Assembly (NCBI RefSeq): GCF_001888805.2
Contig: NZ_CP019113.1
Coordinates: 4,216,001-4,280,000, forward strand
DNA: 64,000 nucleotides
Reading direction: 5' to 3'
Source of the DNA: Enterobacter sp. SA187
GTDB taxonomy: Bacteria; Pseudomonadota; Gammaproteobacteria; Enterobacterales; Enterobacteriaceae
Positions 34,805-43,894 of this stretch are shown in pieces. A program made the position numbers and the translations under genes. How positions within the stretch are numbered: the first letter of the stretch is position 1; each line of letters starts with the position of its first letter. The notes below the pieces were generated by a model. It was not told where the DNA came from. It saw nothing but the letters and a program-made list of their open reading frames with translations, and did not search any database.

Positions 34805-36760
34805 TGTTTAACGTAAAGAAAAGCAGTGTAAAAAACCCGTTATAAATTAATTGCAGTTTGTCTGGCGTCTTTTTTTAGCTGCCAGGTTAATGCACAGCCT
34901 CAGAATTATGATGCGCTGGTACGGGAAGCCAGAAACGGCAATACCACGCCCGCGCTGGCCTGGTTCGCCTCCCACGCATCGCTAAACAATCAGCAAATTG
35001 CAGACTGGTTACAGATCGCCTCCTGGGCAGGCGAGGATGCGCAGGTGATTTCTGTATATGAGCGCTTTAGCCAGCAAAACTTACCGCTGCGGGCTTATCC
35101 GGCGGCGGCTAAAGCTTATCGCAATCAGAAACGCTGGTCTGAATCATTACAGCTCTGGAAACGTTTATGGGACAAGGATCCTGCCAATGCCGACTATCAG
35201 CGGGGGTATTTATTAACGCTGGCGGACAGCGGTAATCATAAATCCGCTATAGAACACGTAAATACGTTGCTTAAGAAGGATCCGGACAGCCGTAACTATC
35301 TGGCGGCGGCCTGGGTGTATCGACTCGCCGGACAGGAGCAGAATGAACTTTTTGCCAGTACGATGGCGATGCAGCATTCATCATCAGGCACGGGTGTTAA
35401 AGAATATAAGGAGGCGCTGCAGGATAACGATCTTTCGTATGTGTTGCTGAAAGAGAATGGATCTCACGCTGATCCTGATGCTCGTGCCGGTTATGCTGCC
35501 GAACTTGTACGACTGGCGTTTATGCCAACCCGTAGCGAATCCGAGCGCTATAACATTGCCGATCGCGCGTTAGCCACTTACCAGTCATTATTAAGTGAGT
35601 GGAAGGATAAAAAAGAGCTGGCCCCTTACTATCGCCGCGCCCTTATTGATCAAATGGGTGCGCTGCTTGCACGCGACAGGCATAAGGATGTGCTTAAGCA
35701 GGAAAAAATACTGAAAAGTGAAGGTATCGCGCTTCCCGAATATGCCCGCTACTGGGTCGCATCGGCCTATTTGCATGAAAAGAAACCGCAGCAAGCCGAA
35801 GCAATGCTGAAAGACCTTTTCTACAGCAAGGGAGTATTAAAAGAAAACGTTACCGAAGAGCAACGTGCCGATCTGTTTTATAGCCATCTGGAAAGCAATC
35901 GATTTAAATCGGCGTCGCTGCTGACAAATCATATTCTGAAAAAAGAGCCTGTTCATACTTATATGCCAGGTTCGCCGCTGCCTTTGCCAAATAACGAATG
36001 GTTGCTGGGCCATCTGTTTTTGGCCGAGCTGCATGAATATGCCAACGACCTTCCTGCGGCTGAACGTTACCTGCGTAATCTCAAAGACAGGGCACCGGGT
36101 AACCAGAACCTGAAAATTGACTATGCGCGAGTGCTGATGGCCAGAGGCTGGCCGCGTAAGGCTGAGAAGGAATTAAAGAAAGCGGAAGTGCTTGAGCCGA
36201 CCAACATTTCGCTGGAAGTAGAACAGAGCTATGTCGCAATGGCGCTTCAGGACTGGCGACACGCTGAACTGTTATTAGCGGACGTGCAAAAACGCGATCC
36301 GGCAAATTCTGCGGTGAAAGAGCTGAAACGGGCCCACGATATTCATCATTCCGCGGAGCTGCGTGTTGGCGCAACAGTCGATCTGGATTCTGACAGCCCT
36401 GATTCCGGCCGCCATGACAACAGCTTTACCACGACCATTTATACCCCGCCGCTGGCAAAAAACTGGCGGGCATTTGCGGGCTTTGGCGAGATCAACAGTC
36501 ATTTCACCGAAGGCCAGGGTAACGTTCGCGACTGGTCAGCAGGCTTAGAGTGGCGTTCGCGCGATATCTGGATGGAAGGCGAAATCATGGAGCGTCATTT
36601 TAATCATGGCGATAAATTAGGCGGCCGCTTCTCGGCGCGCTATGACCTTAACGATAATTTCAGTATCGGTACGCAGGCGGAGCGTATTTCGCGTCGCACC
36701 CCTGCGCGTGCCTTAAAGCATGGCATTACCGCTAACAGTGCCGAAGCCAGCGTGCAATGG
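34805..36760 (+). pseudogene. pgaA: pgaA remnant: N-terminus interrupted, C-terminus deleted
   Basis: PgaA is the outer-membrane porin with a periplasmic TPR domain that exports poly-beta-1,6-N-acetylglucosamine (PNAG). From ATG 34805 the frame meets TAA at 34844. The sequence coding R-Y-K-L-I-A-V, expected in the signal peptide, lies in a shifted frame, and the downstream frame resumes as FFSCQVNAQPQNYDALVREA. From there TPR repeats and the first barrel strands run without a break (for example LMARGWPRKAEKELKKAEVLEPTNIS, here split only for description, and NWRAFAGFGEI), but the protein stops matching PgaA after SVQW at 36760. The last roughly 180 residues of the barrel are missing. Directly fused in frame to pgaB. 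Confidence 0.85.
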
Positions 36761-38599
36761 CAGAAAAAGAAGATACTGCGTACTTTTATAATAGTGCTTG
36801 GCATCAGCATGCTTACAGCCTGTAACGATCACCGAAAGGTATCGTTTTCTTCACCGGACATACGGCAAAAATTACGTGCGGAAAATCCCTGGCCTGACAA
36901 CAGCTTTATTGTGCTGGCTTACCATGACGTTGAGGACGAGAGTGCCGATCAGCGCTTTATGTCGGTACGCACCAGCGCGCTACGGGAGCAATTTTCATGG
37001 CTGCGGGAAAATGGCTATCAGCCTATTAGCGTGGAGCAAATTCGCGCAGCTCACAGAGGCGAAATAACCTTACCCACCAAAGCCGTTTTGCTGAGCTTTG
37101 ACGACGGTTATCAGAGTTTCTATACCCGCGTTTTCCCACTACTGAAAGCCTATCAGTGGCCCGCTTTATGGGCTCCCGTGGGCAGTTGGGTCGATACGCC
37201 AGCCAATAAAAAGGTAAAGTTTGGCGATGAGTATATTGATCGCGAGAAAATCGCGACATGGCAGCAAATTGCTGAACTTGCCCGCTCGCCGCTTGTGGAA
37301 ATAGGCGCTCATACCTGGAACTCCCATTACGGTGTGCAAGCTAACCCCAGCGGAAGCAAATTGCCAGCCATCGCTAACCGTTTCTATAACCCGACAACCT
37401 CGACCTATGAAACGGAGCAACAATATCGTCGACGCGTTAGCGCCGACGGTAAAAATATCGCTGAGCATCTAAAAAAATATACCGGCAAACAACCCAAATC
37501 CTGGGTGTGGCCGTATGGTGCGGAAAATGGCGTGGCCATACAGGAGCTCAAAAAGCTGGGTTTTGATACCTTCTTTACGCTTGAGGACGGACTCGCCACG
37601 GTAGATAACCTGGACGCGATCCCACGCCTGTTAATTGATAATAACCCGTCGCTGATTGATTTTGCGCAAATGGTCGCCAGCGTGCAGGAACAGTCAGAGA
37701 TGCGTTCAATCAGCGTGAGCATTGATAGCATTTATGATGTCGATAAAAACCGGCAGGAGAAGAATATTGATCTTCTTGTTCAGCGCATTAAAGACATGAA
37801 TGTGAGTACGGTATTTTTACAGGCATCGGTAACGCCGGTAGCAAATAGCGCCACTCGCGAGGTGTATTTCCCCAATCGCTGGTTACCTGTCCGAGAAGAC
37901 CTGTTCAATCGTCTCGCCTGGCAACTCAGGACGCGCACGGATGTGGCGGTGTATGCCTCAATGCCGCTGTTGAACTGGGACTTCAGCCCGGTCGGGAAAG
38001 ACAAGCCATCACAGGTGATCGATGACGTCACCTGGCAAAAAATACACGACATGTATGAGGACCTGGCCGCACACAGCGTCTTTGACGGCGTTGTTTTTGT
38101 CGATGAGAAAGCGTCCCGTGAACGGGAGTTCACCAACAAGTCGACGTCCACCGCGCTAACGGTTTCTCTGGCGAATACGGTTAAATCTGTTCGCGGACCG
38201 TCGATAAAAACGGCACGTCAGATTATCGCCATGCCGGAATTGCACCCGCAAATGGACGACATGTTTAATCGACGTATTCAGGAATCATTACGCCTTTACG
38301 ACTGGACGATAGTTGTCGCTAATCCCTACCGGGCGAAGCAAGACAAAAAGTTTGCCAGTAAGTGGCTACAGCAGCTTGCCCGCTATATCACCAGCTTCTC
38401 TGCTGCGAACGATAAAGCAATAGTGCAATTAGAAACGCAATCTGTTGATGCTAAAGACATTGCCAGCTGGATGGAGTTATTACAACTCAACGGCGTAAAA
38501 AATTATGGTTACACCCCGGACGATCTTATTACTGGTGAAGATCACGTCCGCGTAATAAGTCCTGAGATCTCAACTAACTGGTATCCAGAAAATGAATAA
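36761..38599 (+). pseudogene. pgaB: pgaB, PNAG N-deacetylase, fused to truncated pgaA
   Basis: PgaB is an outer-membrane lipoprotein that partly deacetylates PNAG and cuts it before export. The frame continues straight from pgaA: W572 of the fused ORF is followed by QKKKILRTFIIVLGISMLTACN, which is the pgaB signal peptide with its LTAC lipobox, but without its own ATG and ribosome site. The NodB deacetylase domain is complete, with SFDDGYQSF (catalytic Asp pair) and AHTWNSHYG (metal-binding His). The C-terminal hydrolase domain is shorter than in E. coli, lacking a stretch around KDKPSQVIDD, and the E. coli FHDD motif reads FVDE. Unless a start inside the fusion is used, no lipoprotein is made. 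Confidence 0.85.
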
Positions 38600-39908
38600 T
38601 CGTATTGTTTCGCTCATTATCCTGTGACTGGTGGTGAGCATTCCGCTGGTGATAGCCCTGTTATTTTCCGTTGAAACGATGCTTCGCTTTGTTTTCTTCT
38701 GGCCCTTTTTTATGTCTGTTTTATGGATGGCCGGGGGGCTGCTGTTCTGGTTCAGTCGTGAACGGCACTGGTCATGGGGGCGGGAAGATGATGTTCCCAC
38801 GCTAAAAGGCAAGCCGCTGGTTTCGGTAATTGTCCCCTGTTATAACGAGGAGAACAACGTCGCCGAAACCATCGAATCGGTGCTGAAACAGCGTTACAAG
38901 AATATTGAAGTGATCGCCGTCGACGATGGCTCAACGGATGGCACAGGATTTATTCTTAATCGTCTGGCGAAACAGCATTTACGGCTGCGCGTTATCCATC
39001 TGGCGCATAACCAGGGCAAAGCCATCGCGTTAAAAACCGGCGTGGCGGCGGCGAAAAGTGAATGGTTAGTATGCATTGATGGCGATGCAAAACTCGATCG
39101 TGACGCGGTGGCTTATATTGTGGCGCCCATGCTTGAGAATCCCCGCGTCGGAGCGGTTACAGGTAACCCGCGTATTCGCACCCGCTCAACGCTAATCGGC
39201 AAAATTCAGGTCGGTGAATTCTCCTCTATTATCGGCATGATTAAACGCACGCAGCGCATGTACGGCCAGATATTTACCATCTCCGGCGTGGTAGCGGCTT
39301 TCCGCCGTACAGCGCTGGCGGATGTGGGCTACTGGAGTGAGGATATCATTACTGAAAATATTGATATCAGCTGGAAGCTACAGCTTAAGCACTGGAGCAT
39401 TTTTTATGAACCGCTCGCATTGTGTTGGGTATTGATGCCCGAAACCTTAAAAGGTTTATGGAAACAACGTTTACGCTGGGCGCAGGGCGGCGCGGAAGTC
39501 TTCAGAAAGAATATGACGCGACTGTGGCAGTGGAAAAACCGCCGTATGTGGCCGCTATTTACTGAATATTGTCTTTCCACCGCCTGGGCTTTTACCTGCG
39601 TGATCAGTTTTATCCTGTTTCTTGCCAGCCCGCATGGCGCAATGACGCTGTCAAATATGGCGATGGATGGACTGGCGGGGATCATTTTGTCCTGTATTTG
39701 CATCGCCCAGTTTGCGGTCAGCCTGCTTATCGACAGCCGCTATGAGAAAAACCTCGCAGGCGCACTCTTCTGGGTCATCTGGTTCCCGGCCATTTACTGG
39801 GTGCTGAGCCTGATGACGACAATAGTCGCCTTTACCCGGGTAATGATTATTTCACAGACTAAACGGGCGCGCTGGATCAGCCCGGATCGTGGTATTGAAA
39901 GAGGTTGA
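38592..39908 (+). pseudogene. pgaC: pgaC, PNAG synthase with nonsense codon 12
   Basis: PgaC is the inner-membrane GT2 glycosyltransferase that polymerises UDP-GlcNAc into PNAG together with PgaD and c-di-GMP. ATG 38592 overlaps the pgaB stop as usual, and gives MNNRIVSLIIL, then TGA at 38625-38627 where E. coli has Cys. The rest is full length: GTG 38631 could restart, losing 13 residues of the first helix, but no ribosome site is seen. Motifs VNDGSTD-type VDDGSTDG, CIDGDAKLD and QRLRWAQGG are intact, yet the catalytic TED motif reads TEN (ITENIDISW), replacing the general-base Asp. Together with the damaged pgaAB this indicates loss of PNAG synthesis. Confidence 0.85.
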
Positions 39909-39909
39909 T

Positions 39910-40305
39910 ATGGAAAATCACATCATTTGCACAGAAACGCGACCATTACGTTATGGCCTTGACCTGTTCCTGACCTGTATTGTCTGGTTGCTGTTTATCA
40001 GTTTATTAGCGTTAAGCCTGATAAAATTCTTCAATCCTGAAATATTAGGGGAAGAAGTGATCCATCGACTGAAGGTTTACTTTTATTTCTCCTGTCTGAA
40101 TGCCATAGGTCTTATTATCTGGGCGACCTACAATCGTCTCCGTTTTCGGTATGAGAGGCGCAATAACGCCCAGCGCATTCAGTTGCCGAACCTGATGGCA
40201 AGCCTGGATGTGGACGCTGATACGTTCATGGAATTGCAGAAAGCGCAGCGCATTGTGGTTACGCATAACGACCATGGTCAAATTCAGAAGGTCACGCGTT
40301 TGTGA
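39910..40305 (+). CDS. pgaD: PgaD, PNAG synthase accessory protein
   Basis: A 131-residue inner-membrane protein with two helices (LFLTCIVWLLFISLLALSLI and YFSCLNAIGLIIWATYN), the layout of PgaD, which binds c-di-GMP jointly with PgaC and activates polymerisation. ATG 39910 follows GAGG and lies one base after the pgaC stop. The frame is intact, but without functional PgaA-C it probably has no role. Confidence 0.88.
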   Translation: MENHIICTETRPLRYGLDLFLTCIVWLLFISLLALSLIKFFNPEILGEEVIHRLKVYFYFSCLNAIGLIIWATYNRLRFRYERRNNAQRIQLPNLMASLDVDADTFMELQKAQRIVVTHNDHGQIQKVTRL

Positions 40306-40343
40306 CCGGAACAGGCATATCCTGCTGCCTGTAACGCATAAAA

Positions 40344-40363
40344 AGCCCGCGCCTGCGCGGGCT
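40344..40363 (-). terminator. Terminator between pgaD and the xylosidase gene
   Basis: A perfect 8-bp stem (AGCCCGCG with CGCGGGCT) and 4-nt loop. On the minus strand it is followed by T-rich sequence, so it best fits the end of the xylosidase transcript; it also follows pgaD on the plus strand. Confidence 0.75.
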
Positions 40364-40394
40364 TGAAATGTGATCTTAATTGACGCTTTAGCTT

Positions 40395-42074
40395 TTAATT
40401 GAACCGTGACTCAGAAGCCTGCCAACTATAAGTATTATCTGCCGTTAACGAATCCCCAAGCTCCTGATAGGCGAAATCATAAAACTCTGCGCAGGCATCG
40501 TAACCCGAATAGTCCACCACCGCAAGACCAACGAATGCCCCGGTAAAGAAGCCGCCATAACTTTGCAGCACATAGTCGTCCGAGAGAATAGCGGAATCTA
40601 ATGTAACGGGAATTTCAGTGAAAGTGATCCCATCAAAGCTGTATTCATAGGTGTAGGTTTCCTTGCGGACTTTCGTGCGAAACCAGACGTAATGAGTGTG
40701 CTCAGGGATCTTAATGGCGTCGTCTTTCAGATATGAAGTATATTTCCCACGGTTATTCTCAGCAATTTCAATGACAGCACCGTTAATTTCATTCCAGGTG
40801 ATAAAAATAAAGCTCCAGTGGCGATCGTTATAATAGTTCGTTAACCCGGCCATTTGCTGATAATTAACGGGATCAAATTTGACTTTGACCTGTGCATCAA
40901 AATAGAAGGCCTGCCAGCGGCGGGCAATCAGCGACAGGTCATGGGTATTCGCCAGCGAGCCCTGCCCCCTTAACGTCAATTTACCCTCGCCCGTTGTGCC
41001 CATTTTTTCGGTGAACGGTACCCGGAGCGTATTCCAGTTAAGATCCAGTGTCGGCGATCGGAAGTCATCATACTGGCTATGATCTTTTGCGCTTTCGGTG
41101 TGGATAGCATCAGCTGGCCTTTCGACAAAAGTTTTGCCGCCATGCCCCCCTTCAATGCGGGGCCAGCCATCCTGATCCCAGTACACTTTCTGGATAGAGG
41201 TTTCTCTGCCGAGAGTTGACCAGCCACGGGGATCATAAACCGACTCGCCAGGACGATTCCACGGGCGGGCGCAGAGCGAGGCATAATACCATTCACCTTT
41301 GGGCGTTGAGACTAAAGAGCCATGCCCCTGCTTCTGAATATAACTGTCTGGCGTATCGACATTCGTCAAGAATACGTCTCCCGGCGCGGTTTCGAAACTG
41401 TCCGCTTCCAGGGTGCTGGAACGTGCCACCACTTCCTGGTGAGTAAACACCGTCCCTCCCTGCGCGGCAAAGAGATAATAATACCCGTTCAGTTTATAGA
41501 GGTGTGGCCCTTCAACAAGCGCCACCGCGGTGCCCCGGTAAATCGTTCGTGCGGTTTCAGGCTTTAATTTCAGCGTCTGTGTATCAAGCTCAGTTAACGT
41601 GATGCCATTAAAAGGATGGTGATATTCCCGGTGGTCCCAGGTTTGTTGAACCAGATATTTACGACCATCGTCATCATGGAAAAGTGAGGCATCAAAACCG
41701 ACGCCATTAAGCTTCACAGGATCTGTCCATGGACCACGAATATCCGTTGCGGTGGTCAGATAATTGGTCATATCTTTAAAAGCGCCCTCTGTGACTTTCA
41801 CATCCGTATAAACTAACCAGAATTGGCCATCGGCATAAGAGAGCGCGGGTGCCCAGATACCACCAGACGAAGGATTGCCTTTCATCTCCAGAAGCGTGGT
41901 GGTTGACAATGGCGCAGGCAGAAGCTCCCAGTGTTGCAGATCTTTTGACTGATGTAAGCGAACGCCCGGGAACCATTCAAAGGTTGAATTTGCGATATAG
42001 TAAGTGTCGTCAACACGAATAATACTCGGGTCGGCGTTAAAGCCAGGCAATACAGGATTTTGAATAAGCGACAT
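40395..42074 (-). CDS. GH43 beta-xylosidase
   Basis: A 559-residue cytoplasmic glycoside hydrolase of family 43, releasing xylose from xylobiose and short xylo-oligosaccharides. The N-terminal five-bladed propeller has the three acidic catalytic residues in recognisable settings: NADPSIIR (general base Asp15), GFDASLFHDDD (pKa-modulating Asp) and LVEGPHLYK (general acid Glu). The C-terminal half is the beta-sandwich typical of XynB/YagH. No signal peptide. It is downstream of the GPH symporter by 45 bp, the same pairing as E. coli yagG-yagH. Transported xylosides would be cleaved to xylose inside the cell. Confidence 0.95.
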   Translation of the reverse strand: MSLIQNPVLPGFNADPSIIRVDDTYYIANSTFEWFPGVRLHQSKDLQHWELLPAPLSTTTLLEMKGNPSSGGIWAPALSYADGQFWLVYTDVKVTEGAFKDMTNYLTTATDIRGPWTDPVKLNGVGFDASLFHDDDGRKYLVQQTWDHREYHHPFNGITLTELDTQTLKLKPETARTIYRGTAVALVEGPHLYKLNGYYYLFAAQGGTVFTHQEVVARSSTLEADSFETAPGDVFLTNVDTPDSYIQKQGHGSLVSTPKGEWYYASLCARPWNRPGESVYDPRGWSTLGRETSIQKVYWDQDGWPRIEGGHGGKTFVERPADAIHTESAKDHSQYDDFRSPTLDLNWNTLRVPFTEKMGTTGEGKLTLRGQGSLANTHDLSLIARRWQAFYFDAQVKVKFDPVNYQQMAGLTNYYNDRHWSFIFITWNEINGAVIEIAENNRGKYTSYLKDDAIKIPEHTHYVWFRTKVRKETYTYEYSFDGITFTEIPVTLDSAILSDDYVLQSYGGFFTGAFVGLAVVDYSGYDACAEFYDFAYQELGDSLTADNTYSWQASESRFN

Positions 42075-42119
42075 ATCATTACACCTTTCTTAAATTTTAT
42101 TTATTGTTAATTTTTCTGA

Positions 42120-43574
42120 CTACACACGAATCTCATCAAGCTGACGATTGATATCAGTGACATGTTTGTCTGAGATTGGATAGATTTGCATGACAATCAT
42201 TGAAATCGCAGCTAACAGGATTGGGATCCAGACCGCGGTAATGACGATACCGTCCAGCGCGTGGGCGCTTTGCTGCGCTCCGGTTTCATTAAAGCCATAG
42301 GCCGCCAGTAACCAAAGGGGAATAGCGCCGCCGATGGTAAAACCAATTTTGAAAAACAGCCCCATGATGGCATTGATGATAGCGGCGTTGCGCTTACCTG
42401 ATTTTAACTCGCCATAGGCGATAACTTCAGGCACCAGCGCCCACATGAAACCGGTCGCCGAGGTTAAGCCCCACTGTTTAATGAAGGTAGCTATATAGGC
42501 AAGCCAGAGCGCATCATGCATACCTTCCCGTGACCAGACGTACGTCAGCAATTCACCTGCGATAAACATGCCGAGGAAAAGATGAAAGAAGCCTTTTTTA
42601 CCAAAAATTTTCTTCAGTTTTGGCCAGAAAACAGGGAATAAAATGCCGGGGATTGAGGCGACAAGGCCAATCGCACCCATCCATTCTGAATGCCCCACCA
42701 CGTACTGATTGAAAAAGCCATTAACGGTGTTCATGAAAAACATGAACGTAAACGCCAGCATGAAAAACAGTCCGAGAATAACCAGCGGCCGGTTATTTTT
42801 CAGTTCAAGGAACAGGTCTGTGGTTTTTACACTGGCCGTTTGTTCTGCTGTCGCCACAACACGTTCTTTGGTGAATTTATAACAGATGAAAAGCGCTACC
42901 GCCCCTAAGAACATATAAACTGAATACACCCCAAACCAGGCGTAGTTAGCGGAGGGATCGGTATAGTTGCCCATATTCAGTTCAAGGCCAAAAAAGCCGG
43001 TATCCTTAAGAGTGCGATCTTTGGGCGCGGCCATCTGCACAAACATTGGAAAGAGCGTATAGACCAGCAGATTAGCGCTATTCGCCAGCATCATTCGCGT
43101 GCTGGTCAGTTTATCAATAGATTCCGGATCTCTTGTCAGTGACGCATTAAGTGAACCATAAGGAATGTTCACCACGGAATAAAGTAAATCCAGCGCCAGA
43201 TAAATAATAAATGCAAAAGCAACCGATCCCCTGATGCCGGGAATAGGTGCAAAAAGCAAAGCGGAGAGAATGACGAGTGGAACGCCTGCTCTTAAAAGCC
43301 ACGGGCGATATTTTCCGGCAGGCGAACTTCTTTTGTCCACCCAGGTTCCCACCATCGGGTCCCAAAAGACATTGATGATACGGACAAACAGGAATATAAA
43401 CCCGGCAGTCGCCGTACTGATGGTATTCACCGTCAGCATGTGAAGCGCCAGAAAACCGCCTACCGTACCGAACACCAGGTTTTGAGCAAAGTCGCCCATG
43501 CCATAACCGATACGCTCGCCGCGGGTTAATATATGATATTCATCATGCCGGTTGTGCTTTGTGTTTCCACTCAT
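42120..43574 (-). CDS. GPH-family xyloside/cation symporter (YagG/XynT-like)
   Basis: A 484-residue inner-membrane transporter of the glycoside-pentoside-hexuronide family with about twelve helices. Characteristic sequence is at the N-terminus (ERIGYGMGDFAQNLVFGTVGGFLA, residues about 20-43) and VNIPYGSLNASLTRDPE in the loop after helix 4. It lies just upstream of the GH43 xylosidase and should import its substrate. The closest known arrangement is yagGH. The 320-bp region upstream probably holds the promoter. Confidence 0.92.
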   Translation of the reverse strand: MSGNTKHNRHDEYHILTRGERIGYGMGDFAQNLVFGTVGGFLALHMLTVNTISTATAGFIFLFVRIINVFWDPMVGTWVDKRSSPAGKYRPWLLRAGVPLVILSALLFAPIPGIRGSVAFAFIIYLALDLLYSVVNIPYGSLNASLTRDPESIDKLTSTRMMLANSANLLVYTLFPMFVQMAAPKDRTLKDTGFFGLELNMGNYTDPSANYAWFGVYSVYMFLGAVALFICYKFTKERVVATAEQTASVKTTDLFLELKNNRPLVILGLFFMLAFTFMFFMNTVNGFFNQYVVGHSEWMGAIGLVASIPGILFPVFWPKLKKIFGKKGFFHLFLGMFIAGELLTYVWSREGMHDALWLAYIATFIKQWGLTSATGFMWALVPEVIAYGELKSGKRNAAIINAIMGLFFKIGFTIGGAIPLWLLAAYGFNETGAQQSAHALDGIVITAVWIPILLAAISMIVMQIYPISDKHVTDINRQLDEIRV

Positions 43575-43894
43575 TTTAATCAGTTCTCCGGACTCTTTTG
43601 TGTAGGTGAAACACTTTCTGACACATGTGACTAAGGAGAATCCATTACGTTTTTGAACTAATTAATTATGTTTTTTTATTTCTGTGATCATAGATACAAA
43701 AGCTTTTCGCCGTTATTTTTTGCGAAGCGGCTCACGTTTGAGCATTATCTTAATGCGGGTGTGAAATAACATAATTGAACAACTGGCGGGGAAAATACAG
43801 GATGGATTATGTCTGAGCAAAAAATATCAGGCATAAAAAAACCCGCAATTATGCGGGCTTTTTATCGGGAATACCTGTTGGGGTCAGGTTAATC
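43575..43894. other. Intergenic region with xyloside-operon promoter
   Basis: AT-rich DNA between the symporter gene and guaA. It should contain the promoter of the symporter-xylosidase operon; a half-site TGTGATCATAG at about 43683-43693 is compatible with CRP but lacks a clear second half. The guaA terminator is at 43838-43865. No gene was seen. Confidence 0.4.
43838..43865 (-). terminator. guaBA terminator
   Basis: CCCGCA (43842-43847) pairs with TGCGGG (43852-43857). On the minus strand the stem is followed by a run of seven T. It lies about 30 bp beyond the guaA stop. Confidence 0.85.
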
